Positions 44,121 to 54,418 of a stretch of 64,000 nucleotides of DNA are shown piece after piece (within the stretch, counting starts at the first letter, position 1; every line of letters begins with the position of its first letter). The notes under the pieces are model-generated. The model did no database searches. It was not told the DNA's origin and worked only from the letters and a program-made list of their open reading frames with translations. Origin of the DNA: Zea mays (lineage: Eukaryota; Streptophyta; Magnoliopsida; Poales; Poaceae); contig NC_050097.1 of NCBI RefSeq assembly GCF_902167145.1, positions 42,082,095 to 42,146,094 of the forward strand, written 5' to 3'. Both the position numbers and the translations under genes were made by a program.

Positions 44121-44122
<2 letters not shown>
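42677..44122. other. Host intergenic DNA between nest and (TA)n element
   Basis: No gene seen. Mostly AT-rich, with short ORFs lacking protein-like composition. Confidence 0.5.

Positions 44123-44202
<80 letters not shown>
44123..44202. repeat. (TA)40 microsatellite, left flank of the TIR element
   Basis: 80 bp of uninterrupted TA dinucleotide. Tyr-Ile repeat ORFs read through it are artefacts. Confidence 0.97.
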
Positions 44203-44205
<3 letters not shown>

Positions 44206-44279
44206 TATATATTATGAGCTCTTGGCTTTCAATAACTAAAGGAAGCCCAGGTCGGACGGTGTAATCCGGTCGAGTCGGA

Positions 44280-44760
44280 CCACATCCGAACGTCTATAAA
44301 ACAGGACCCGGAGTGCTAGGGTTTAGTTTTTTACGCTCCACCCCGATTCATTAGCGACGCCGCGTGCGACGACGGCGGTTGCCCCAGAGCGTGCGCGACG
44401 GTGGACCCCCAGCCGGTGGCCGCAACTCCATGACCTCGACGCGTGGTGGCGGAGGTTCCTCGATCCGGAGTAGTGACGGCGGTTGCCAGGTCGGTGGCGG
44501 CGGCTCCCCGATCCAGAGGGCGAGCGACAGCGGGGCCCTTGTGCGGGCAAGCGGCGGCGTCCCCGAGGTCCCGAGGAGGCGGCACTTCCAAAGCCGGCGA
44601 GCAAACGACGCCCGTCGACGTGCGAGTAGCGACGACGACACATGAGGCGCGATCTTCGAGCGAGCGGCGTCACGGAAGGCCCGAGATACGCGCAGCGATG
44701 ATCGCTCGTGACATCCTCCGATCCGGCGCAGTTTTCTTTTCGATTATTGTGTTTTATGCC
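44280..44760. other. GC-rich segment inside the TIR element
   Basis: About 44355-44700 is strongly GC-rich between AT-rich arms, downstream of a TATA-like CTATAAAAC (about 44300) and the words GTGCTAGGGTTTAG. ORFs are open in several frames and low-complexity, so no protein is called. It could be a captured host 5'-UTR/exon fragment. Confidence 0.35.
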
Positions 44761-45039
44761 TACCACATGTATTATTTACGCCAAAAACTGTATGATTTTA
44801 TGCTTAAACACGGAGTTCGTATATCAGTTTACTGCATACACATTGGAAAGACAGTTCCTTGATTTATGTTGTTCCTAATTTGCGCGCATGCAATGGAAAC
44901 TCCCACGATTTTTGCCATAATTTTTGGATCTGTATAAAAATAGAAACCGCAAGCATGCGACTGCCATATTTTTGGATCTGTCATAAAAATAGGATAGTAA
45001 TAAAAACCTACTAGAGCTATCAACCTCTCACATTGATTC

Positions 45040-45720
45040 TGTTGGGGACTTGTTCTCAAATGCTATGAATCAAGAACAAGGCAACATAAAATGTTACATA
45101 CCAGAGCCCTTCGTCCTTCGAATCATTATCTCCCTTCGGATATAATGAATCTTAGACGAAGGTCATAAAGGGTATACCCTCGTGATCATGATAAAGAGAT
45201 GAAGAATATTTATGCAAAGTACAAGGAGTAACATAATTTAGATAAACATGACTATCAACCTATTTTTATTTATACTACTTATGTAAACAATAATAGATTA
45301 CAAATGTACCTTCGAGTTGAAGGGATGAGAATACAGGCGTGACGCAAAAGTAAATGCCAAGTCAGCGTGAACAGTACGGGAGTACTGTTCATCTATTTAT
45401 AGGCACGGGTCGCAGCCCATGCAAAATTACATTAATACCCTTTACATTTATCAATAACTCTATAGTAACTCTTCGAGGTCTAATCTGGCTTTTCATCTTT
45501 AAGTCGGTTTCCCTTTCCGCCGTTATGCCGAAGCTCTTCTGCGCATAGCTTCGTGATCGCCTTATCCTTCGTCGTGATTGCTGGCTCAGTTAAGCTTCGT
45601 CTTAACCATAATCTTATATGCTCGTAATCCAATTCCGAAGATACCTGCTCACACATTTCACTTGGAAAACATTGTTAAATCATGTTTTTGAGGACCTTCG
45701 GAAGCCGAAGGCCCCCAACA
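45040..45720 (-). repeat. 3' LTR of the Zeon-like element
   Basis: 681 bp, ends TG...CA. The 5-bp block ATACA near 45330 is absent from the other LTR. Confidence 0.92.
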
Positions 45721-45735
45721 GTAGCCCCTCGCAAT
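45721..45735 (-). promoter_or_regulatory. Polypurine tract, Zeon-like element
   Basis: The minus strand reads ATTGCGAGGGGCTAC immediately next to the 3' LTR. Confidence 0.7.
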
Positions 45736-45877
45736 ATTAATTTGTTGTATTGATAAATTCATATTGCGATTTGGACGAAGGCCTTAAGCCAAATGTCCGA
45801 AAAAACACCTTCCCTTTTGCTAGAATAGCAATCAGTCTTTGACAAGCGGGACCCTCCAGTTTTCAACGCTCTGGGCG

Positions 45878-45885
45878 TATAAATA
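45878..45885 (+). promoter_or_regulatory. TATA box of the antisense gene in the Zeon-like element
   Basis: GTATAAATAAGAG on the plus strand, 150 bp upstream of the ATG at 46028. It lies outside the LTR, so the antisense gene appears to have its own promoter. Confidence 0.65.
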
Positions 45886-46027
45886 AGAGCTCATCTCGAG
45901 TCATTTGGTACGCTCTCTTGCCAACCGTTTTTACTCACCCAACATTTAGCCTACGTGCAACAACACTTGCTTGGCCTTTTAGTTTTTAAAGCTTCGGTTT
46001 AGAGAGCGTTTTTTAGCGTTTGCAAGG

Positions 46028-49000
46028 ATGTCTGAAGGTTAAAAAGTTGTTGGTGATTCGGGTGATTCGAAGCTAAGTCTTTCTGAGGAGATGCATCTGG
46101 GTTTTCTTCAATCAATGTCGAAGACTAATACAGAGAAGATTACTAAAGAAATCTTGGAGGGTTTATCTGAAGATACTGGCGACAGTGACAGCTATGATGT
46201 GGATAGTGGAGGTGAAGACTCCGAAGATCGACCCTGGCGACCAAGCCATGCGGTTTTCGGCAAATCAAGTATTAAAGAAAATCATCTTGTCAACATGAGG
46301 GGAAGATACTTCCGGGACTTGTCCGTCGTGAGGGCCGACGAAGGAGAGAAGATTTGTCCAACTCCTGAGGAAAATGAAGTCGTAATATTTCGAAGCTTCT
46401 TGAAAGCTGGACTACGATTTCCCCTAAGCAGCTTTGTTGTAGAGGTGCTGAAGATATTTGAAATTTATCTTCACCAACTTACCCCCGAAGCAATCATAAG
46501 GATGAATATCTTCGTGTGGGCCGTCAGAAGCCAAGGCCTAGAACCTGATGCAAAAAGTTTCTGCAACATACACGAATTGATATACGAGACAAAACCCTGG
46601 GGTAAGGAACAGTATCACAACAATTTTGGGTGCTACAGCTTCGGCTCCCGGTCTGGATCAAGCTGCCTAGTGCCGACCTTTCGAAAGAGGTGGCCTGGTG
46701 ACTGGATGACGGAATGGTTTTACGTGAAGAATGACTTGACATTACGGGAAGATATAAAGAAGATCATTATGCGTCCTATCTGGCAACGCTTCGGCCTGCG
46801 GAGGCCGAAGGTGGAAATGAATGAATTAGCCGAAGAATGCCAGAGAGCCTTCGGAGTTGTATGCTCTTTTATTGGGACGAGGGACTTGGTCCAGGAACAT
46901 ATTGCCTTCAGAGTATGGCCACTTGCGGAAAAATGGGAGATGTCGCAGGAGACTATTAAAGAGGCTGACGAAGGTGGACTAGTCAGGTTGAAGTATACTT
47001 TTAAGTTCGGAGATAAATTCGTTGAGCCAGATGATGACTGGTTAAAAAGCATTGAAGCTGTAAGTGATGAACTACTTGGGGTATATTCAAAGGCCGAAGA
47101 TACTGCATTGTCAGCAGCCTTCCGAGGCCGAAAAAAGAAGAGACTGAACCGAGTGTTTGACTCCATTGGGTTCGTGTACCCCGACTACCACTATCCAGTG
47201 CGTGGTCAAAAAAGAAAGAGTACTTCTTCTGCGAAGGAAACTACTTCAGCCGCTCCTAGTGAGCCGGCGCCGAAGAGGAAAAGGGTAAAAGTTCTCACAC
47301 ACCGGCCACGTTACATTGAACTGGCCACAGTGCCTGAGTTCGCCGGTGAGACCTCTTCGGCCACCAAAGCTAAAGAGCCAACCCTACAGCCAGAAGTCAA
47401 AGAAGTGGCCGAAATGCCGTCGATAGAAAAGATGGAAGAACCAAAAACGGAAGAAGCGAAAACATCAGATGAGGAATTGAAAATATCAGAAATTTTAAGT
47501 CCTTCAGAAGAAATTGAAGCAGCAAAAATTAAAAAGGGGCCAACAGTGACCCCAAAAAGAAAAAGAATGGTTAATGTGTTAGATGTTTTGGAAACAATTA
47601 AACTTCCAAGCACAACCCCAAAGAAGACTGCTGAAACTTCTGAGGCGCTTGCTGAAGTATCTGTTGCCGAAGCTCCGAAGCAACAGACCGGAGTTGAAAC
47701 CAGGCCTTCAGAACCAACCAAAGTAACACTTTTGGAAGCAGAAGAAACAAAAATTGCAAAGGCAACCGAAGGAATAAAAATGTCAGAGCCTACTTTGGTT
47801 GAAGAAATTGATACCGCTGCCCCCGAAGCATCTTCCAAAATACAAGATTACATTGTGCGTCATGCTTCGGGGAAAAAACTATCTGAAGAAGAGATTTATG
47901 AAGCTAGTCACTATGCCAGAGAATTGAAATACCCGAAGGGGGCACTAGTGTTTAATGGGACAGACGAGGATGACTTCCTATACTGCCTTCCTGACAACAA
48001 AGAATTATCCGTCTGCCGGGAGATGGCTAGGAGTATGGGGTTTCCGAAGCTTGAAGCTGGATTATGCGCTATGACAAAGGAGGATCTTGCGGATAGCCTT
48101 GCATACAATAGCCTGAAGGTATGAGAACTGCGTGTTTGGAAATTTTATGACTTGTAAATCATTCTTTTATTCTTATACCAACTCTTTTACATATAGGGTT
48201 TAATACTAAGCAACGCGTTAAGAGCGCAAAAGAATGCTGAAGACGAGAGCTATAATATTGCTTTCAACAACCTACGATCAGAGGTCATTAAGCTGAGAAA
48301 CGAAGCTCTGGAAAAGGATAAAATTCTGCTTACATTGGTGGACAAGGTAAAAAAGGACGAAGCTGCCTCAAAGGCCCAGGCCGAAGCCCAAAAACGTGAA
48401 ATTAAAGATCTTCAGAAACAGCTGGCTAGAGCCAAAGAAGAACGTATACTTGAAGAGACGAAACGAGAGCTTAGTGATCAATTGGCCAATCATTTAGAGG
48501 TAAGCGTTAAGGAGCTTCGCGCATCCCAGAGAAAATGCTATGTTAAATCCATAGAATGCGTTAAAAGATAAAATCCAGCTTCGCCAACGTTGGCGCATTC
48601 TCTGGCGAAGAGAATTTCTCAAGGGGCAATCCCGAAGGCCCGATGGAATGGATCAGTCACGAAGCAGAGGCCTTCGAGGAAATCCTGAATAGCCGTAGTG
48701 ACATATGCGCTTTTTCGGGTGCTAGAGGAATTGCTACTGTTCTGGAGAGGAGAGGTTGCGAGCATGTAAAATTCTTAGCGCAGTCCGAAGCTGCCTTGTC
48801 CTCCGAAGACATGAAAGACCCCTCAGCCGAAGCAAGCATGGTTGGCGGAAAATTCTTCACTGATATCTGGGACAACGGCGGCCGAGAAATGGCGCAAGAA
48901 ATTATTCAGAAGAGTGAAAAAGGCATCCACGATGCTAGGAAGGTGACTGAAGCTGCCGAGAGATGTACAGAGCCCGAAGGGCAAATAGGTATTAATTAGT

Positions 49001-49218
49001 GGTTTTTATTGTGTTGTAATTTTTAATTGCAGACTTTGCTCGCGGTTTGTAATAGTAATATAGTCGTATCTTCTCTTCCCTCAGAACCTGTTGAAGCATC
49101 TCCGGGCCCCCACCCGAAGGGGGACGATGAAATTAGAAAAATGGCCGAAGCCATTATGGACAAGGTTGTTGACCAGCTACTGAACGAAGCTGCAGAGATA
49201 GTTCTCAAGGAGGATTAA
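46028..49218 (+). pseudogene. Antisense extra gene of the Zeon-like element, Transposase_28-type domain
   Basis: Runs opposite to gag. Probable exon 1 is 46028-48119: the first ATG (46028) meets TAA at codon 5, and the frame then stays open, with the next Met at 46091 giving 677 codons. It contains LRFPLSSFVVEVLKIFEIYL and IRMNIFVWAVRSQGLEPDAK, the pattern annotated in grasses as 'putative gypsy type transposon' (Pfam Transposase_28), then a basic KKKRL/KRKRVKV stretch and a long Glu/Lys/Pro-rich region. The donor AAG/GTATGA and acceptor ACATATAG define a 78-bp intron. Exon 2 (from 48198) is coiled-coil-like (EAQKREIKDLQKQLARAKEE), frameshifts near 48570, and continues with PMEWISHEAEAFEEIL to about 48988. 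Exon 3 (49033-49218) ends EIVLKED. The second intron as drawn is only 44 nt; a donor at 48943 would make it 90. Confidence 0.7.
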
Positions 49219-49730
49219 ACGCTATTGTAGAGACATTTGGAACGTAACATGTGTAACACATTGTAACTTTGAATGTAATATATAATCTATTTATAGTTTA
49301 ATTCTTTACGATGCATGAAATTTTGCATACATACTATTTTTTGAGCCTTCGGCGAAAAAACACCTTCCCTTCTTTTCATGCTTCGTGAAGAAAATCCTTT
49401 CTATATGACAAGAATTTGCTTGCTTTTCTGATGAAGAATATTCAAACTTTGTGAAATATTCTCCGAAGCTGTATAAAAAAGTTTTGTGTTGCCTCTCTAA
49501 TGAAGCTATACTTCATCTCGATTTATCTTGTGCCTTAGCATGATTTTCTCTTGTCCAAAGTATTCTCCGAAGATCAACATTGTATCCCCTTCTTGTTCCA
49601 CATGCAGTATGCTGTATGATGCTTATGTTATGCAGAATGATGTGATGATGTTATGTTATGCAAAATGATATTTGTGCCGCAGATACATATCTCTGTAATA
49701 GAGCACACACACTTTTTATATCAGCGCTGA

Positions 49731-49945
49731 CTTTCAGCGGAATCAGCGTTTATTTTTCGTTGTAAGCCTCCCTTAGGAGCTTCTTCGCTTTTTACTTTCA
49801 GCGGAATCAGCGTTTATTTTTCGCTGTAAGCCTCCCTTAGGAGCTTCTTCGCTTTTTACTTTCAGCGGAATCAGCGTTTATTTTTTGCTGTAAGCCTCCC
49901 TTAGGAGCTTCTTCGCCTTTTACTTTCGGCGGAATCAGCGCTGAC
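49731..49945. repeat. 64-bp tandem repeat in the Zeon-like element
   Basis: The unit starts CTTTCAGCGGAATCAGCG at 49731, 49795, 49859 and, diverged, 49923. Each contains GCTGTAAGCCTCCCTTAGGA. It lies between gag and the antisense gene. Confidence 0.92.
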
Positions 49946-50263
49946 TTTTCGCTGTAGGTTCAGAAAACTTACACTGCTCTCCCTTAGGAACGACTTTTTG
50001 CTGTTTCGATCAATTTGTACTGTGTCCGTTAGATCAAATTTTTGATAATACAAAGGTCCTTCATGCCACCATAAATTCGTAAGCTTCGGCAACTCAAGCC
50101 TATGGAAAAGACATATTTTTATTATGGTAAAAGACGAAAGTGTTACAAGAAATTGAAAAGGTAATTGTGCTGACACTTAAACTCTTCATAATTGCTCCTT
50201 ATTTGACAAAAAGGTAATACTGAATGTAAAAATGAGAAAACTGCTGTTGAGGTAGGATATTTA

Positions 50264-51760
50264 TCAATAAATGTGCTTCGACTCTGGCACAGTGCTATTT
50301 ACTGTGCGAGCTTCGGACCCCTCTCTGAAGTCCCTCTGAAGGTGATTGTGCTGACTCCCTTCTGGCTGCTGTCCCCGCTGGGTCGGCGGTGGCGGTGGAG
50401 GCTGGCTTGCCGAAGCAACAGAAGCTGCAGGGTGGTTGCCTACATATTCTGGAATATAAGACAAATGATACGAAGCAGTGTGCATGACCTGCTTCGGCTG
50501 ACTTTGTTGCGCTGCTGCTTCTGCTATCTCCTTCTGCTTCTGGATGGTGACATGGCACATCCTGGTGGTATGGCCCTTGTCTTCTCCACAGAATAGGCAG
50601 TAAATTTTTCTTGGCTGATCTCCAAACCTTCCCCCGAAGCCCCTGGCGCCTCTGCCCCTTGGTGCTGGCGGCCGAAAAGAACTTTGCTGCTGCCCCGAAG
50701 CTTGTGAAGAGTATTGTGGCCTTTGTTGCTGGCTCCCTCGATCATCAGTTTGTGTAGAGTTATGAATTGACCTAACGTGCCTCGGGTGAAATCTTCCTCC
50801 GAAGCCCCTAGTCATTTCAGAGAACCAGAATGCTTCTTCCCTTCTTTGACGGAAGTCATTGTCAGCTCGAATGTATTCGTCCATCTTCTGGAGCAGCTTC
50901 TCCAACATTTGCGGGGGCTTCCTGGCAAAGTACTGCGCTGAAGGTCCCGGCCGAAGCCCCTTAATCATGGCCTCAATGACAATTTCATTGGGCACCGTTG
51001 GCGCCTGTGCTCTCAGACGCAGAAACCTTCGGACGTACGCCTGAAGGTACTCTTCGTGATCCTGAGTACATTGGAATAGAGCCTGGGCGGTGACTGGCTT
51101 TGTCTGAAATCCTTGGAAGCTGGTTATCAACATATCCTTCAGCTTTTGCCATGAGGTAATTGTCCCTAGCCGAAGAGAAGAATACCAAGTCTGAGCGACA
51201 CTCTTGACGGCCATGACAAAAGACTTTGCCATGACTGCCGTATTGCCACCATACGACGATATGGTTGCCTCATAGCTCATCAAGAATTGCTTCGGGTCTG
51301 AATGACCGTCATACATGGGGAGCTGAGGTGGCTTGTAAGACTGGGGCCATGGTGTAGCCTGTAATTCTGTTGACAAAGGAGAAGCATCATCAAAAGAAAA
51401 ATTTCCATGGTGGAAATCTTCATACCAGTCTTCCTCATTGTAGAAACCCTCCTGATGGAGCTCTCTGCGTTGAGGCCTTCGGCTCTGGTCATCTTGGACA
51501 AGATGACGAACCTCTTCCGACGCTTCGTCTATCTGCCTCTGAAGGTCAGCTAGACGGGCCATCTTCTCCTTCTTCCGTTGAACTTGTTGCTGAAGCATTT
51601 CCAGGTTTTGGATTTCCTGGTCCAAGTCGTCCTCCGGAGGCGATGGACTGGTAGCCTTCCTCTTTTGACTTCGGGCCTCCCTGAGAGAAAGGACGTCCTG
51701 ATTGGGATCCAGCGGCTGTAGAGTACCAGCCCCTGTCGCTGAAGCTTTTTTCGGCGGCAT
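50264..51760 (-). CDS. Zeon-like gag, 498 aa
   Basis: Starts MPPKKASATGAG and is followed by a charged helix-forming segment (LDQEIQNLEMLQQQVQRKKE). The gypsy gag domain follows: QLPMYDGHSDPKQFLMSYEA, then WYSSLRLGTITSWQKLKDM and HEEYLQAYVRRFLRLRAQAP. The zinc knuckle CLFCGEDKGHTTRMC has spacing C-x2-C-x5-H-x4-C, one residue longer than the standard CCHC box. The C-terminus is Gln/Pro-rich. The frame is intact; no protease or RT follows in any frame. The product could package its own RNA but would need enzymes from an autonomous Cinful-type partner. Confidence 0.88.
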   Translation of the reverse strand: MPPKKASATGAGTLQPLDPNQDVLSLREARSQKRKATSPSPPEDDLDQEIQNLEMLQQQVQRKKEKMARLADLQRQIDEASEEVRHLVQDDQSRRPQRRELHQEGFYNEEDWYEDFHHGNFSFDDASPLSTELQATPWPQSYKPPQLPMYDGHSDPKQFLMSYEATISSYGGNTAVMAKSFVMAVKSVAQTWYSSLRLGTITSWQKLKDMLITSFQGFQTKPVTAQALFQCTQDHEEYLQAYVRRFLRLRAQAPTVPNEIVIEAMIKGLRPGPSAQYFARKPPQMLEKLLQKMDEYIRADNDFRQRREEAFWFSEMTRGFGGRFHPRHVRSIHNSTQTDDRGSQQQRPQYSSQASGQQQSSFRPPAPRGRGARGFGGRFGDQPRKIYCLFCGEDKGHTTRMCHVTIQKQKEIAEAAAQQSQPKQVMHTASYHLSYIPEYVGNHPAASVASASQPPPPPPTQRGQQPEGSQHNHLQRDFREGSEARTVNSTVPESKHIY

Positions 51761-51821
51761 GACGAAGGTGATGCTTGCCGAAAGTGTTCAAGACTCAGAA
51801 AATGGAAGTGAGTTCACCGGA

Positions 51822-51832
51822 GGTGGGCGCCA
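51822..51832 (-). promoter_or_regulatory. Primer-binding site, Zeon-like element
   Basis: The minus strand reads TGGCGCCCACC one base inside the 5' LTR, the TGGCGCC type common in Tat-lineage gypsy elements. Confidence 0.75.
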
Positions 51833-51833
51833 A

Positions 51834-52509
51834 TGTTGGGGACTTGTTCTCAAATGCTATGAATCAAGAATAAGGCAACATAAAATGTTAGATACCAGAG
51901 CCCTTCGTCCTTCGAATCATTATCTCCCTTCGGATATAATGAATCTTAGACGAAGGTCATAAAGGGTATACCCTCGTGATCATGATAAAGAGATCAAGAA
52001 TATTTATGCAAAGTACAAGGAGTAACATAATTTAGATAAACATGACTATCAACCTATTTTTATTTATACTACTTATGTAAACAATAATAGATTACAAATG
52101 TACCTTCGAGTTGAAGGGATGAGAGGCGTGACGCAAAAGTAAATGCCAAGTCAGCGTGAACAGTACGGGAGTACTGTTCATCTATTTATAGGCACGGGTC
52201 GCAGCCCATGCAAAATTACATTAATGCCCTTTACATTTATCAATAACTCTATAGTAACTCTTCGAGGTCTAATCTGGCTTTTCATCTTTAAGTCGGTTTC
52301 CCTTTCCGCCGTTATGCCGAAGCTCTTCTGCGCATAGCTTCGTGATCGCCTTATCCTTCGTCGTGATTGCTGGCTCAGTTAAGCTTCGTCTTAACCATAA
52401 TCTTATGTGCTCGTAATCCAATTCCGAAGATACCTGCTCACACATTTCACTTGGAAAACATTGTTAAATCATGTTTTTGAGGACCTTCGGAAGCCGAAGG
52501 CCCCCAACA
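51834..52509 (-). repeat. 5' LTR of the Zeon-like element
   Basis: 676 bp. The minus strand contains GTGCCTATAAATAGATG (about 52185-52200), a probable TATA box. Confidence 0.92.
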
Positions 52510-52514
52510 GATTC

Positions 52515-53470
52515 GGTATTTACGCTTATAATTGAGGAATTTTATGCTCAAAACTTAAGGTTTTTACGCTCCACCCGGGGATGCGTCCACCAGTGAACAA
52601 CATGCCAGATTTTTTACGCAGTGTGACAAATTGCATAAATACCTACAAAGTGTGGCATATTTAGTATGAGTATATATCATAAAATGGTCATTACGAGTCT
52701 AGCTGCATGGCTGTTGCAGCGATCCTAAATTTATGGAGGAAATAAAGCATTTAAAATAAAACCGCCACACATATCTTTCCTAAATTTACGCGCATGCAAG
52801 GGAACGTGTTTGACTCATGCATACATTTTGCCATAATTTTTGGATCTATATAACTGCATGCATGCGGCTGCCATGTTTTTCAGATCTGACATAAAAATAG
52901 GATCGTAATAACAACCTACTGGAGCTATCAACCTCTCACATTGGCTCGGTATTTACGCTTATAATTGAATGATTTTATGCTCAAAAAAACTTAAGGTTAT
53001 TACGCTCCAACCCAGAGATGCGTCCACCAGTGAATAATATGTCAGATTTTTTACGCAGTGTAACGAATTGCATAAATAGCTACACCATGTAGTATAATTT
53101 GTATCAATATATATCATAAACTAGATCTAATGTGTTTAGTTGCATGGCTGTTGGAGGGATCCTATATTTATGAAGGAAATAGAACATTAAATACGATTTT
53201 TTGTGTCTATGCGTGTAATTCATTTCCTTTCATTGCACATTATTTTCATCATAAATTCGTGTTCATGCAGCTGGTAACAGATTTTTACGCAGTATACTGA
53301 ATTGCATAATTATCTACACAGGATAGCATATTTAGTAGTAGTATATATCATAAAATGGTCCTTACGAGTCTATTAGCATGGCTGTTGCAGCGATCCTAAA
53401 TTTATGGAGGAAATAAAGCATTTAAAAATAGAAATCGTCACACATATCTTTTCTAAATTTATGCGCATGC
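52515..53470. repeat. Long internal repeats in the TIR element's right arm
   Basis: GAGCTATCAACCTCTCACAT (near 45014 and 52922), CGGTATTTACGCTTATAATT (52514 and 52945), CGCATGCAAGGGAACGTGTT (52791, with GG at 53463), and GCATGGCTGTTGCAGCGATC (52706 and 53380, a variant at 53142) recur in the same order. They form about three diverged repeat units of several hundred bp. Part of the first unit lies left of the Zeon-like insertion (44880-45039). Confidence 0.75.
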
Positions 53471-53612
53471 AAGGGGACGTGTTTGACTCATACATGCATT
53501 TTTTTTACGCGCACAGACGTACAACCTGGTCCAGTCGGTGCGCTTGGTTGAACCAGGTTGCAGGAATAATCGGCCTGGGCTTCCTTTAACTATTAGAAGC
53601 GCAGAGCTCCCG

Positions 53613-53613
<1 letters not shown>

Positions 53614-53701
<88 letters not shown>
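53614..53701. repeat. (TA)44 microsatellite, right flank of the TIR element
   Basis: 88 bp of uninterrupted TA. Tyr-Ile ORFs across it are artefacts. Confidence 0.97.
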
Positions 53702-53706
<5 letters not shown>

Positions 53707-54368
53707 GGGGCCTTCGGCTTCCGAAGGTCCTCAAAAACAGGATTTAACAGTGTTTCTGGAGTATAATGTGTGAACAGGTATCTTCGGACTCGAGTCGATA
53801 TCACAGTAGGAGAAGCCCAAAGTAATACGAAGGTTGATACAACGCCGAAGATGTGAGCGGGAAAGCTTCGGCGTGGTAGCGGAAAAAGAAACCGACTTAA
53901 AGATGAAAAGGCTATTCGGACCTCGGTGGATTACTATAGAATTACTACCAAGTGTAAAGGGCATGAATGTAATTTTATATGGGTTGTGTCCCGTGCCTAT
54001 AAATAGGTGAACAGTACCCCCGTACTGGACACGCGGACTTGGCATTTGCTTTTGCGTCACATTTGTATTTTCATCTCCTTCCAAGCCGAAGGTACATTTG
54101 TAATTGGATGTCATCTCTATTTCTTCATAATAATAATGCAAAAATAAGTTGATAATAACATATAATTGTCTATGTTATTCTTTATATTTTATATGGTTCA
54201 TTCTTCATCCTCGTATGTTGTGTTTATGAAGGTATACCCTTCATAACCTTCGTCCGAAAATCATTATATCCTAAGAGAGATAATGCTTCGAAGGACGAAA
54301 GGCTTTACTGTTTAACATTTTCTGTGTTGCCTTGTTCTTAAGCCGAAGCATTAGAAAAGTCTCCAACA
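53702..54368 (+). mobile_element. Solo LTR, Cinful-Zeon family
   Basis: 667 bp starting TGTTGGGGGCCTTCGGCTTC and ending GTCTCCAACA, the same family as the Zeon-like LTRs but opposite in orientation and clearly diverged. It holds CGTGCCTATAAATAGG (TATA box) near 53990. No internal retroelement sequence adjoins either end. The left neighbour is (TA)n; the right neighbour reads TTG then (AT)n. No clear 5-bp duplication is seen, probably because the target was TA repeat. Confidence 0.85.
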
Positions 54369-54369
54369 T

Positions 54370-54371
<2 letters not shown>

Positions 54372-54416
<45 letters not shown>
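54372..54416. repeat. (AT)n microsatellite right of the solo LTR
   Basis: 45 bp of AT dinucleotide. It is probably the far side of the same tract that now lies at 53614-53701, split by the solo LTR. Confidence 0.92.

Positions 54417-54418
<2 letters not shown>

Larger units (their letters stand above)
45040..52509 (-). mobile_element. Zeon-like non-autonomous Ty3/gypsy element (Cinful-Zeon family)
   Basis: 7.47-kb element with LTRs of 681 and 676 bp, on the minus strand beginning TGTTGGGGGCCTTCGGCTTC, flanked by perfect GATTC duplications (45035-45039, 52510-52514). The primer-binding site lies next to the right LTR and the purine tract (GCGAGGGGCTAC) next to the left LTR, so it runs right to left. 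Only gag is present; pol is absent. An antisense gene occupies 46028-49218. LTRs differ at about five sites and one 5-bp indel (about 0.7%). Confidence 0.9.
44213..53611. mobile_element. TIR element flanked by (TA)n, Micron-like
   Basis: The left end reads GAGCTCTTGGCTTTCAATAA and continues CTAAAGGAAGCCCAGG. The complement of the right end reads GGGAGCTCTGCGCTTCTAAT and continues AGTTAAAGGAAGCCCAGG. This is an imperfect inverted repeat of about 38 bp, sited right against (TA)40 on the left and (TA)44 on the right. Without the Zeon-like insertion the element is about 1.9 kb and carries no transposase. Rice Micron elements are described as transposons targeting (TA)n microsatellites; family identity here is not established. 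Confidence 0.65.

Noticed and set aside
44064..44264. Tyr-Ile repeat ORFs here and at 53459-53804 and 54271-54535
   Set aside because: Translation of (TA)n microsatellites.
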